Assembly (NCBI GenBank): GCA_030614785.1
Contig: JAUWTJ010000020.1
Coordinates: 1-54,626, forward strand
DNA length: 54,626 nt
Source of the DNA: Alphaproteobacteria bacterium
GTDB lineage: Bacteria > Pseudomonadota > Alphaproteobacteria > M2410
Direction: 5' to 3'
A program made the position numbers and the translations under genes. Below are positions 32,890-42,282 of the stretch, in pieces (within the stretch, counting starts at the first letter, position 1; each line of letters opens with the position of its first letter). The notes under the pieces are model-generated. The model saw only the letters and a program-made list of their open reading frames with translations, was not told the DNA's origin and made no database searches.

Positions 32890-34022
32890 ATCTCGCCTAC
32901 CGCGATGTGCGTCACAGTCTGGGACGCTTTATCGTCACCTGTCTGGGCTTGTCTTTGCTGCTCGGTGTCGTTCTTGCCATGATCGGGATTTACCGCGGCC
33001 TGATTGCCGATGCACTGGAACTTGTCGAAACCATAGACGCGCAGATCTGGATTGTTGAAGATGGCAAACGCGGACCCTTTGCCGAAAGCTCGCGCATTCC
33101 GCTTGATACAAAAGATGCCGTGGCCCGCATCCCCGGGGTCGTGGCCACCGGCGCCGTCACCTTTCAATCTGTTGAAACGCAATACGGCCAGTCGAAACGC
33201 CGGATGTATGTCATTGGCTATCAGCCAGGACAACTTGGCGGTCCCAAACACATAATTTCCGGAAGAGGCTTGACCGGCCGCAATTTCGAAGCCGTTGTTG
33301 ATCATCGCACGAGGCTTGGTGTCGGAAACCAGATCCAGCTGGGGCGCAACACTTATTCCATCGTCGGTGTCACGAAAAATGCGGTGTCCTCGGGCGGTGA
33401 ACCGGCCATATATCTGTCGCTGGATGATGCCCAGAAAATGCAATTCGATCTGTCCCCGCCGGCGACGAGGCGTGAGCGGGCGCGAGGCACAGCAATCGCA
33501 AGTTCAGGCAGTACGGTGAGCGCCGTGGTCGCCCGCATCTCCCCCAACGCCTCCGCCGAGCACATTGTCCAGACCATCCGGCGCTGGAAGCATTTTTCGG
33601 CGATGACAGAAGAAGACCAGGGAAAAATCCTGCTTCAATCGGTTGTCGAAAAGGCGCGCAAGCAGATCGGAATGTTTACCGCTATCCTGATCATGGTCTC
33701 CGCTGTCATCATTGCCCTTATCATTCACACCATGACTATGGATAAAATCCGCGAAATTGCCACGCTCAAGCTGATTGGAGCCCCGGACCGCGTCATCGTC
33801 GCCCTGATTGTCCAGCAAGCTCTGTCCATGGGCTTGATCAGCTTTGGTCTCGGCGGGGTGCTGATTTTTAATATCCAGAATGTTTTCCCAAAACGATTGA
33901 TCCTTCAGCCTACCGATGGTCTCGGCCTTGCGGGTGTAGTCGTGATTATCTGTCTGCTGGCCAGCGTCTACGGCGTGTTCACTGCGCTCAAGGTTGACCC
34001 GGCCAAAGCATTGGCAGGTTGA
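32886..34022 (+). CDS. ABC transporter permease, FtsX/DevC type
   Basis: A 378-residue permease. One N-terminal helix (FIVTCLGLSLLLGVVLAMIG) precedes a large periplasmic domain, followed by three C-terminal helices (IGMFTAILIMVSAVIIALII, VALIVQQALSMGLISFGLGG and LAGVVVIICLLASVYGVFTA). EIATLKLIGAPDRVIVALI is the conserved cytoplasmic coupling region of FtsX/MacB-type permeases. It works with the adaptor and the ATPase on either side. The substrate is unknown. Confidence 0.9.
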   Translation: MNLAYRDVRHSLGRFIVTCLGLSLLLGVVLAMIGIYRGLIADALELVETIDAQIWIVEDGKRGPFAESSRIPLDTKDAVARIPGVVATGAVTFQSVETQYGQSKRRMYVIGYQPGQLGGPKHIISGRGLTGRNFEAVVDHRTRLGVGNQIQLGRNTYSIVGVTKNAVSSGGEPAIYLSLDDAQKMQFDLSPPATRRERARGTAIASSGSTVSAVVARISPNASAEHIVQTIRRWKHFSAMTEEDQGKILLQSVVEKARKQIGMFTAILIMVSAVIIALIIHTMTMDKIREIATLKLIGAPDRVIVALIVQQALSMGLISFGLGGVLIFNIQNVFPKRLILQPTDGLGLAGVVVIICLLASVYGVFTALKVDPAKALAG

Positions 34023-34024
34023 AA

Positions 34025-34753
34025 ATGACACAAGCCCCCACCACCCTCATCTCGCCGGACCCACTCATCTCGATCAGAGACCTCAGCAAACACTTTGGCG
34101 AGGGTAGCGCCCGTGTTGATGCCTTGCGCAGCGTTTCGCTGGATATCTTTCCCGAACAAGTCATCGGCTTGTTGGGGCCCAGTGGCTCAGGCAAGAGCAC
34201 GTTACTGAATGTCATCGGGTGCATCCTGGAACCCAACAGTGGCCGGATGGAGCTCGACGGCGAGAGCGTTTATGACGGGCACTGGCTGCGCCCAAACCTG
34301 CGCCAGTTACGGCTGGAGAAGATCGGTTTCATCTTCCAGGCCCACAATCTGATGCCTTTCCTGTCCAGCATCGACAATGTTGCTCTCGTTCTTGATCTTG
34401 CAGGATACAATGCCATTGAAGCCCGCAAACGGGCCGCGGAACTGCTCGACTATCTGGAAGTTGGCAATCGCGCTGACGCCATGCCCGCCAGCCTGTCGGG
34501 CGGCGAGGCACAGCGGGTGGCGATTGCCCGGGCCCTGGCCAACAAACCGCGCATTGTCCTGGCGGATGAGCCGACGGCCGCCCTTGATTCCGAGCGCGCA
34601 GGCATTGTCATGGACCTCTTGCGCAAACTGGCCATTGACCAGAAAGCGGCAGTCATCGTCGTTACCCATGACGAAAAGATCTATGACCGCCTCGATTATA
34701 TCTACCAATTGCGCGACGGCGTCCTGGACATCGAGTCCCAGGAAGACTCTTAA
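34025..34753 (+). CDS. ABC transporter ATP-binding protein, LolD/DevA type
   Basis: A 242-residue ATPase with a complete motif set: Walker A GPSGSGKSTL, Q-loop IFQAHNLMPF, signature LSGGEAQRVAIARAL, Walker B RIVLADEPTAAL and the switch His in VVTHDEKIY. It energises the FtsX-type permease. ATG 34025 lies 3 nt after the permease stop; the TTG at 34019 is rejected. It is the last gene of the TetR-led operon. Confidence 0.94.
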   Translation: MTQAPTTLISPDPLISIRDLSKHFGEGSARVDALRSVSLDIFPEQVIGLLGPSGSGKSTLLNVIGCILEPNSGRMELDGESVYDGHWLRPNLRQLRLEKIGFIFQAHNLMPFLSSIDNVALVLDLAGYNAIEARKRAAELLDYLEVGNRADAMPASLSGGEAQRVAIARALANKPRIVLADEPTAALDSERAGIVMDLLRKLAIDQKAAVIVVTHDEKIYDRLDYIYQLRDGVLDIESQEDS

Positions 34754-34961
34754 ACATTCGCGCCATCTGATCTTCTCGATTTTCTAGTATTACAACAAAC
34801 CAATTCCCGTAGGTCACACATCATAAAACGCTTTTGAATATTGGAAATCTGATGAAACTATGCGTATGTTGTTGACAGTGCATGTGCCGTAGCGGCCCTT
34901 GTCAAAAGACATATCTCTATCAGGATTCACGTGCATGTCAGGGCCAAACAGGAGGTAAAAC

Positions 34962-36239
34962 ATGTCACATATCGTCATACTGGGTGCTGGACTTGGTGGG
35001 GTACCGATGGCGCTGGAAATGCGCGAGAGAGCACGACCGTCCGATAAGGTCACGGTCATCTCGGATACTCCAACCTTCAATTTCACGCCGTCCAACCCCT
35101 GGGTGGCAGTTGGCTGGCGGACATCCGATCAGATAAAAGTCAGGCTTCGACCAACATTTGAGAAAAAGGGTATTGACCTCATTGAGGTCCGGGCGACCAA
35201 GGTCGATGCAGCGGCTAACCAGGTTCTGCTCGAAGATGGCAGCACGATCGCGTATGACTACCTCGTTATCGCGACCGGACCGGAGCTGGCTTTTGACGAA
35301 ATTGAGGGTTTTGGCCCTGACGGCGGGCATACATCTTCCATTTGCACAACTGACCATGCTGCAGATGCCTGGAACAAATGGCAGGACTTCGTCAAGAACC
35401 CAGGACCGATTGTTGTGGGCGCGGTCCAGGGGGCATCGTGTTACGGTCCTGCCTATGAATTTGCATTTATTCTTGATACAGATTTAAGGCGGCGCGGTAT
35501 ACGCGACAAGGTTCCCATGACCTTTGTAACGCCGGAGCCCTATATTGGTCACCTGGGTCTGGATGGTGTTGGTGATACCAAAAGCCTCCTTGAGAGCGAA
35601 ATGCGCAATCGACACATCAAGTTCATCACAAGCGCCCGGGTGTCAAAGTTCACCGATGGAGCCGTCATTGTCGAAGAGGTAGCAGAAGGCGGAGAGGTGA
35701 CCAGGACCAGTGAAATCGAGCAGTCCTATACCATGATGTTACCAGCCTTTCGGGGGGTCAGTGCTGTTTCCGACATTGACGGTCTGGTCAATCCCCGGGG
35801 GTTTATCACCGTTGACAAGAAGCAGCGCAATGCAGCCTTTCCCAATATTTTTTCTGTAGGTGTCTGTGTTGCCATCCCGCCCGTTGGTACCTATCCCATT
35901 CCGGTTGGTGTGCCCAAGACAGGCTTTATGATCGAATCCATGGTGCGCGCTACAGCCCACAATATTCGGTCTCTGCTCGATGGCAACGAGCCGAATTGTG
36001 AAGCAACATGGAATGCATTCTGTTTGGCGGATTTTGGTGATGGCGGTGTTGCCTTTGTAGCCATGCCCCAGATCCCCCCCCGCAATGTCAACTGGTCTTC
36101 AGACGGCAAATGGGTTCACCTGGCAAAGATCGCATTTGAAAAATATTTCCTGAGAAAAGTACGAAAGGGCGTGAGTGAACCCTTCTATGAGCGTTTCATT
36201 CTGGACCGGCTGGGAATTACAAAGCTGCGTAACGACTGA
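34962..36239 (+). CDS. sqr: Sulfide:quinone oxidoreductase
   Basis: Oxidises sulfide to polysulfide or sulfur and reduces quinone at the inner membrane. A 425-residue flavoprotein. The FAD-binding N-terminus is VILGAGLGGVPMALEM. Cysteines at 128 (SSICTTDHA), 160 (GASCYGPAYEF) and 354 (NAFCLADFGD) match the three redox-active cysteines of type I SQR (128, 160, 356 in Acidithiobacillus ferrooxidans). FAD and quinone-site features FSVGVCVAIPPVGTYPIP and VPKTGFMIESMV follow. An excellent AGGAGG lies upstream. It stands alone, with no persulfide dioxygenase, rhodanese or SoxR-like regulator beside it, and it converges with the transporter gene. Confidence 0.92.
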   Translation: MSHIVILGAGLGGVPMALEMRERARPSDKVTVISDTPTFNFTPSNPWVAVGWRTSDQIKVRLRPTFEKKGIDLIEVRATKVDAAANQVLLEDGSTIAYDYLVIATGPELAFDEIEGFGPDGGHTSSICTTDHAADAWNKWQDFVKNPGPIVVGAVQGASCYGPAYEFAFILDTDLRRRGIRDKVPMTFVTPEPYIGHLGLDGVGDTKSLLESEMRNRHIKFITSARVSKFTDGAVIVEEVAEGGEVTRTSEIEQSYTMMLPAFRGVSAVSDIDGLVNPRGFITVDKKQRNAAFPNIFSVGVCVAIPPVGTYPIPVGVPKTGFMIESMVRATAHNIRSLLDGNEPNCEATWNAFCLADFGDGGVAFVAMPQIPPRNVNWSSDGKWVHLAKIAFEKYFLRKVRKGVSEPFYERFILDRLGITKLRND

Positions 36240-36302
36240 CCGAACTGATGTAGATGCCGCCGCCTGATCGGCCCCTCTGTGCAGACGCGAGCCAAATCAA
36301 AT

Positions 36303-37790
36303 TCACAATGCGGTGAACAGGATTGGGCCGAGCGTCATGACCAAAACTGCCACGACCACAATGGCGACCACATCGAGGATTGCACCTGCCCTGATCATAT
36401 CGTGAACTTTGATGGCGCCGCTGCCAAATACGATAGCGTTGGGCGGCGTAGCGACCGGCAACATAAATCCGATGGTCGCCGCCAGCGCAACCGACATCGC
36501 AAGAAGTCCGGGATCGAACCCGAGACCAGCTGCACTTGCGCCCGCGACCGGTAGAAATATCGCCGCAACCGCCGTGTTGCTGGCGAGTTCGCCGAGGAGC
36601 ACGATGACGATAAAGATCCCCAACAAAAACAGGAATATTGGCAGAAAGGCGAGGATGGAAACCGCCCCGCCGATCCAGATTGCGAGGCCGCTTGTATTGA
36701 TAGCGTCGGCAAGCGCCAGGCCGCCTCCAAACAACAACAGGACATCCCAGCGAATTGTCTTTGCCTCTTCCCAGGATAAGAGCCGGTCGTGACCGGATCG
36801 CGTGGCCGGCATGATAAACAGCAAAAGTGCCGCTGAAATAGCAATGCCCGCGTCGCTCAGGCGCAATTGCGGGAAAAAACCCGACAGGACATCGCGGAAA
36901 ATCCACAAGAAGGCGGCAAGGCCAATGACCAGCGAGACGCGAAGTTCAGCCCGGGTGAAAGGTCCCATTTTTTCGGTTTCCCCATCCAGAAACCCCCCTT
37001 TCAGCAAATCGCGAGAGATGGAGAAACGGAAGAATACCCTTGTGATCAGTACCCAGGCCACAGGCAACAGGATGAGGACAGCAGGAACACCAATCATCAT
37101 CCACCGCCAGAATTCGATTTCAATGCCCCAGGTCTTGGCCATGAACCCTGCAAAGAGCGCATTGGGCGGCGTTCCGATCAAGGTCCCCATGCCGCCAATT
37201 GTGGCTGAATAGGCAATCGCCAACATCAACGCAGTCGAAAATTGGGCAATCTCCGACTTTTCGCTTTCATTGGCCTGCACATAAACCGCTGTGCAAATCG
37301 ATTGACCAATGGGGAGCATCATCATGGTGGTCGCAGTGTTGCTTACCCACATGCTCAGTACAGCCGTTGCGATCATTATGCTGGCAATGATGCCGGACAA
37401 ACTCGAACTCCCCATTTTGAGCAGGCCGAGCGCGATACGCTGGCTTAGATGCTGCTTCACCATGGCTTTGGCCATGAGAAACCCGCCAAGGAACAAGAAG
37501 ATTAGCGGATGGGCAAATGAGGTAGCGGTAGAGTCAACGGTCCCGATTCCAAGGGCCGGGAAAAGAACAATGGGTAGCAGTGCCGTGGCGGCAAGCGGCA
37601 CCGCTTCGGTCATCCACCACAGGGCCATGAGCAGACAGACAGCCGCGACGGCCCAGCCTTCCGGGCCAAGGCCTGTCGGTGCGGGAAGCGCCAGCATGGT
37701 GAAGAAGACAGCGGGACCGACTATCAAAGCAGCCTGCCGGATTGCCGCTTCGGGATCGATCTTCATTGCCGACCACATTTTAAAGATCAT
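36303..37790 (-). CDS. DASS/SLC13 family sodium:carboxylate symporter
   Basis: A 495-residue transporter with about 11 helices, of the divalent anion:Na+ symporter family. The two conserved SNT motifs are present: WVSNTATTMMMLPIGQS in the first half and ELASNTAVAAIFLPVAGA in the second, along with IGGMGTLIGTPPNALFAG. Known substrates are succinate, malate, fumarate, citrate or sulfate. Na+ coupling would suit an organism with an Na+-pumping complex. It is 13 bp downstream of the glutamate dehydrogenase gene on the same strand, suggesting C4/C5-acid metabolism rather than sulfate transport. Confidence 0.92.
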   Translation of the reverse strand: MIFKMWSAMKIDPEAAIRQAALIVGPAVFFTMLALPAPTGLGPEGWAVAAVCLLMALWWMTEAVPLAATALLPIVLFPALGIGTVDSTATSFAHPLIFLFLGGFLMAKAMVKQHLSQRIALGLLKMGSSSLSGIIASIMIATAVLSMWVSNTATTMMMLPIGQSICTAVYVQANESEKSEIAQFSTALMLAIAYSATIGGMGTLIGTPPNALFAGFMAKTWGIEIEFWRWMMIGVPAVLILLPVAWVLITRVFFRFSISRDLLKGGFLDGETEKMGPFTRAELRVSLVIGLAAFLWIFRDVLSGFFPQLRLSDAGIAISAALLLFIMPATRSGHDRLLSWEEAKTIRWDVLLLFGGGLALADAINTSGLAIWIGGAVSILAFLPIFLFLLGIFIVIVLLGELASNTAVAAIFLPVAGASAAGLGFDPGLLAMSVALAATIGFMLPVATPPNAIVFGSGAIKVHDMIRAGAILDVVAIVVVAVLVMTLGPILFTAL

Positions 37791-37803
37791 TACCCGTGGC
37801 TTC

Positions 37804-39057
37804 CTAATTCGAAGTCATCGCAACGGCCTCTCTGAGCCGTCGCGCAGCAATTAAATAGGCCGCTTGTCTGTACCTGCACTCATTACCCGTTGCAACGGCG
37901 AAGACCTGATCCGAAGCCCAAGAGAGCTTTTCGGTCAGCTCTTCGATAACCCGCTCTTTCTTCCACGGCATCTGCTGCATATTTTGCACCCATTCGAAAT
38001 AGCTGACGATGACGCCGCCAGCATTGGCCAGGATATCGGGTAGAACCGTTATCCCCCGATCTGCCAGAATCTTGTCTCCTGCATACGTGGTCGGGCTGTT
38101 TGCCGCTTCCACAACGATCCTGGCCCTGATCTTCCCGGCCATATTTTCATCAATGACACCGTCAAGTGCCGCTGGTACGAGATAGTCGCAAGACAGTTTC
38201 AGCAGATGGTCATTGGTGATTGCCTTCGCACCCTCGTATGCCGACACGCGCGCCCCGGCATCGATATGACTACAAAGAGCGTCGATATCGAGCCCGCTTT
38301 GATCAAATACGCCACCTCTGCTGTCACTGACGGCGATTACTTTCATACCATGACTATGAAAGGCTTTGGCGGCATGAGTACCGACATTGCCAAAGCCCTG
38401 TATCACTACGGTTTTTCCTTCAATTTCTTCAGCGTGGTGTCGGGCATGCTCGCGTACCACAATGGCAACCCCTGTGCCGGTCGCCTCCTCGCGACCTTCC
38501 GAACCGCCAATCAGAAGCGGCTTTCCCGTAACGACACCCAGCGTGTAGCCGTAAATTTTTGAATATTCGTTCTGAATCCAGGCCATAATTTGGTCGTTGG
38601 TACCGATGTCCGGGGCCGGGATATCCAGACTGGGGCCAATACCCCGGTGAATTTTTTCTACGAAGGCCCGCGTCAGGGACTCAAGTTCGCGGTGGCTCAA
38701 GCTGCGCGGATCGCAGTCAATTCCGCCCTTTGCACCACCAAAGGGGACTTTGACCAACGCGCTCTTCAATGACATCAGCGCGGCCAGTCTGCGGGAGCCT
38801 GCCAGGTTGACAGAAGGATGGAATCTGAGACCGCCCTTGAAGGGGCCGAGTGCATTGTGGTGTTGAACGCGGTAGCCATAAAATATCTCCAGGCTACCAT
38901 CGTCACGCAGTAAGGGTATCTGCACGCGAATTTCACGGCTTGCACCCGACAGGAGTTCGAAAACCTGATCATTATACTCAAGCGCCTTGCAGGCCTCATG
39001 CAGGAAAAGCGAGTTCTCTTGTGTTTTTGTTCGCCTGTCTGGTGGTCTCTGGCTCAT
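37804..39057 (-). CDS. gdhA: Glutamate dehydrogenase (Glu/Leu/Phe/Val dehydrogenase family)
   Basis: Interconverts glutamate and 2-oxoglutarate plus ammonia. Full length at 417 residues. The substrate domain shows GPFKGGLRFHPSVN and KSALVKVPFGGAKGGIDCDP with the catalytic lysines, DIPAPDIGTNDQIMAWI with the catalytic Asp, and the Rossmann motif VVIQGFGNVGTHAAKAF. The size fits the 410-420 residue hexameric class; NAD or NADP use cannot be assigned with certainty. It forms a pair with the downstream carboxylate transporter and faces the RND genes at 39187 across about 130 bp. Confidence 0.93.
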   Translation of the reverse strand: MSQRPPDRRTKTQENSLFLHEACKALEYNDQVFELLSGASREIRVQIPLLRDDGSLEIFYGYRVQHHNALGPFKGGLRFHPSVNLAGSRRLAALMSLKSALVKVPFGGAKGGIDCDPRSLSHRELESLTRAFVEKIHRGIGPSLDIPAPDIGTNDQIMAWIQNEYSKIYGYTLGVVTGKPLLIGGSEGREEATGTGVAIVVREHARHHAEEIEGKTVVIQGFGNVGTHAAKAFHSHGMKVIAVSDSRGGVFDQSGLDIDALCSHIDAGARVSAYEGAKAITNDHLLKLSCDYLVPAALDGVIDENMAGKIRARIVVEAANSPTTYAGDKILADRGITVLPDILANAGGVIVSYFEWVQNMQQMPWKKERVIEELTEKLSWASDQVFAVATGNECRYRQAAYLIAARRLREAVAMTSN

Positions 39058-39186
39058 TGGTGGTGCGGGTCCTGTTTGTTTGGGGCATCTTGTGGCCAGA
39101 TTGAGATAATATTCTGAGTGTATCCCGACAATCTATCCAGTGTTCAAAAGCGCATCGTATTCCGGGGCAAGAGTGCTATTAACAAA

Positions 39187-42100
39187 TCAGGTAGGCTGCG
39201 CCCCGTCCACACCAATCTCGTTGAGAAAGGCAAAGAATGAAGGAACAAGAAGCAGTGACGCAATCGTCGCGGTCATCAGACCGAAGACAAGACTGGCGAC
39301 CAGCGGTATCAGAAGCTGCGCCTGTGTACTTGTCTCCACAAGCAGGGGCGTAAGTCCGGCGAGCGTGGTCAAGGTCGTCAGCATGATCGGACGGAAACGT
39401 TCGCGTGCTGCTTGCCGCCCGGCATCCACCGGGCTCATGCCATTTCGCATTCCATCCTTGATGAACGTTATGAGCAGAATATTGTTGTTGACGACCACGC
39501 CGGCCAGGGTGGCAAAACCAACCAGGCTTGGCATTGTAAGATCAAGCCCCATCAACACATGCCCCCACACAACTCCGATCAGCCCCATTGGAATCGCCAG
39601 CATCACGAAGATCGGTTGGAGGTAGTTGCGGAACTGAAACGCAAGGATCAGATAGATGCCGACGATCCCGATTAACAGGTTCGTCTGCAGCGCACTTCCC
39701 GTCTCGGCAGTCTCTTTGTCCTGCCCTTGCGAGGAGAACCGTACCATCGGATATTTCTCCTTCAACTTCGGCAGTACGCGCCCCTTTAGTATTTGCATTA
39801 TTTCCCGCGCATTCGCCAGCTCAGTATCTATAGAAGCCTGGATCGTTACCGTCCGCTGGCCATTGACCCGGTGGATGCGGGCATAACCACGCTCTTCCTC
39901 GATAACAGCGACGGCACTCAAAGGTATAAGGGTTCCATCCGGACTGCGCAGTTTCATATAGCGCAATTCTTCAATACTATTGCGATCCTGGTTGGCGAGA
40001 CGAATCATAACATCATAAGCTTCTCGATCACGCCAGACCTCGATGCTGGTCTTGCCATAGAGCGCAGCACGCAGTTCATCGGCAACCGTGCGCGCTGTGA
40101 TCCCGAACACACCGGCTGAGTCCTTGAGACGAACGCGCAATTCAGGCTTGCCCGGGCGCAAATCATCGGAAATATCCTCTATCCCCTTAAGGCTTGCCAG
40201 GAAATCTTGTATCTCGAAGGAGACCTTCTCGAGCTGTTCAAGATTGCTGCCATGAATACGAAGATCAATCGCCTTGCCGGCAACGCCGCGCTCTTTATCC
40301 GTGAATTTCAATGCGACCACATCGGGAAGATCGCCGGTTAGTTCCCGCCAACGTGTCAATATCTCATCGACCGTGCTTTGACGCTCTCCCGCTGGCAGCA
40401 GATCAGCGCTGACGGTTGCGATATGAGGTCCGCTCTCATAAGCATCAACGTTGGTATTGAAGAGTACAGAGATGTTTTTTATTAACCGCCGACCGCCCTT
40501 CTCCCGGGCCGAGAATTCGTCATCGAGGCGCTTGAGCATGCCTGTAATGTGGGAGACTGTCTCCTCTGTTCTCGACAGAGGTGTGCCTTGCGGAAGAATA
40601 ATACGTGCCTGAATGACATCGCTTTCGAGATTGGGAAAGGCCTGATACTTCAAAACCCCTGCAGGAATGAGTGCGAACGACACCAATGCCAGGAACATCA
40701 TAATCCCAATGGACAGGCCGGGCTTTCGCGTGGCCCGCACCACCACAGGCATAAAGATGCCTTCGCGCAATCCCTCAAACCTTTTTTCGAATCCAGACTG
40801 GAGCTTTGATCGACTGTTCGCATCTGTTTTCTTAAGGGAATGCGCAAGATGTGAAGGAAGGATGAGGAAAGCCTCAACGAGGCTGACTATCAGGGTGATC
40901 AACAAGACCGCCGGAAGAAATTTCAGGACGGCACCCATTTTTCCGGTGAGAAATGCGAGAGGTCCAATAATCATGGCCGTCGTCAGGAAGGATGAAATGA
41001 CACCAGGCATAACCTGGCGCGTGCCGTCAACGGCCGCATCCAGCGCCTTCTTCCCTTTTTCCAGCTGCGCCGCCACATTCTCGGAAATTACGATGGCATC
41101 GTCCATAAGAAGTCCTATGGCAACCAAGAGCCCGACAAGGGTCATCATATTCAGGCTGTAGCCGAGAGTGTGCATGGCGAAGACTGCGCCAAGGAAAGAA
41201 ACCGGCAACCCCATGGTCACCCAAAAGCTAAACCGGAGTGAGAAGAACAGCCACATAGTAAGAAAGACCAAAACCAGACCCTGAAGGCCATTACTCAAGA
41301 GAATGCGCAACCGATCGCGAATATTACTGGTCACGTCTGAACTGATTTCCAATTGCACACCGCGCGGCGCCATGGCCTGCTCTCGAGCCAGGTTCTCATC
41401 AATCGCCTCCATCACTCTCAAACTGTCCTGGTCATCGGTTTTGGAGATCTCCAACAAGGCTGCACGCCGGCCGTTGAACAGAACCTTGTCCTCGGGCCTG
41501 TCGAAGACTGTACGGATGTCGGCCAAATCGCCCAGGCGCACCTGCCCGCCGGTCTGGCCGGAAACGATTATGAGATCAGCAAGTTCTCCTGATGTGCGGC
41601 GCTGTTCGCTGAAGCGGACGACGAAGTCGCCGCTGCCCGTTTCCATGATGCCGGCAGGAAGGTCCACGCTTTGCCGTTCCACCGCCGTCCTCACGTCTGA
41701 AATGCTGATGCCATAGCGCTGCAAGACGCCAGCAGGTAACTCGATGGCAAAATCCTGATCGGAAAACCCCTGTATCCGGACCTGAGCGATACGATGGTCG
41801 CGCTTCAGGCGCACCTTGACGGCTTCGGCATATGCCTTGAGCCCGCGAGGAGACATATCGCCAGTGATGGCGATGCTGGCAACCGAGGCGATCCGCTCCA
41901 ACTTGATGACGGTCGGTTTCTCAACCTTGTCCGGAAACGCTGTAATGGCTTCGACCCGGGACTTCACATCATTGAAGAACTCCTCAATGTCCGCGCTTTC
42001 GCGCATCTGAGCCGTCGCGATAGCAATGTTTTCACGAGCGTCGCAACGGATCTCGACCAGGCCTGCGATGGCATCCAAAGCATCCTCAAGCCTCTGGCAG

Positions 42101-42282
42101 ACCGCCTCCTCGACTTCGCCCGGAGTGGCGCCGGGATAGCTGGCGCGGATCTCCACCTCGGTTGGCGGAACCACCGGGAAAGTGTCACGCTGCAATTTTG
42201 GAAGGGCGGAAAGCCCGAGAATCATGATGGCGACCATAAATACGTTGGCCGCTGTCGGATGGGTGCCAAAGTAGCGGATCAA
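39187..42282 (-). CDS. RND efflux permease (HAE/AcrB family), system 1
   Basis: A 1031-residue inner-membrane proton antiporter with twelve predicted helices in two repeats, each with a large periplasmic loop. The TM4 region LVAIGLLMDDAIVISENVAA carries the paired aspartates of proton relay, and the N-terminus MIRYFGTHPTAANVFMVAIM is a normal start. ATFPVVPPTEVEIRASYPGA-like and GATPGEVEEAVCQRLEDAL segments define the HAE family. Its start overlaps the adaptor stop (ATGA at 42279-42282). No outer-membrane channel gene is present. Substrates cannot be predicted. Confidence 0.94.
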   Translation of the reverse strand: MIRYFGTHPTAANVFMVAIMILGLSALPKLQRDTFPVVPPTEVEIRASYPGATPGEVEEAVCQRLEDALDAIAGLVEIRCDARENIAIATAQMRESADIEEFFNDVKSRVEAITAFPDKVEKPTVIKLERIASVASIAITGDMSPRGLKAYAEAVKVRLKRDHRIAQVRIQGFSDQDFAIELPAGVLQRYGISISDVRTAVERQSVDLPAGIMETGSGDFVVRFSEQRRTSGELADLIIVSGQTGGQVRLGDLADIRTVFDRPEDKVLFNGRRAALLEISKTDDQDSLRVMEAIDENLAREQAMAPRGVQLEISSDVTSNIRDRLRILLSNGLQGLVLVFLTMWLFFSLRFSFWVTMGLPVSFLGAVFAMHTLGYSLNMMTLVGLLVAIGLLMDDAIVISENVAAQLEKGKKALDAAVDGTRQVMPGVISSFLTTAMIIGPLAFLTGKMGAVLKFLPAVLLITLIVSLVEAFLILPSHLAHSLKKTDANSRSKLQSGFEKRFEGLREGIFMPVVVRATRKPGLSIGIMMFLALVSFALIPAGVLKYQAFPNLESDVIQARIILPQGTPLSRTEETVSHITGMLKRLDDEFSAREKGGRRLIKNISVLFNTNVDAYESGPHIATVSADLLPAGERQSTVDEILTRWRELTGDLPDVVALKFTDKERGVAGKAIDLRIHGSNLEQLEKVSFEIQDFLASLKGIEDISDDLRPGKPELRVRLKDSAGVFGITARTVADELRAALYGKTSIEVWRDREAYDVMIRLANQDRNSIEELRYMKLRSPDGTLIPLSAVAVIEEERGYARIHRVNGQRTVTIQASIDTELANAREIMQILKGRVLPKLKEKYPMVRFSSQGQDKETAETGSALQTNLLIGIVGIYLILAFQFRNYLQPIFVMLAIPMGLIGVVWGHVLMGLDLTMPSLVGFATLAGVVVNNNILLITFIKDGMRNGMSPVDAGRQAARERFRPIMLTTLTTLAGLTPLLVETSTQAQLLIPLVASLVFGLMTATIASLLLVPSFFAFLNEIGVDGAQPT

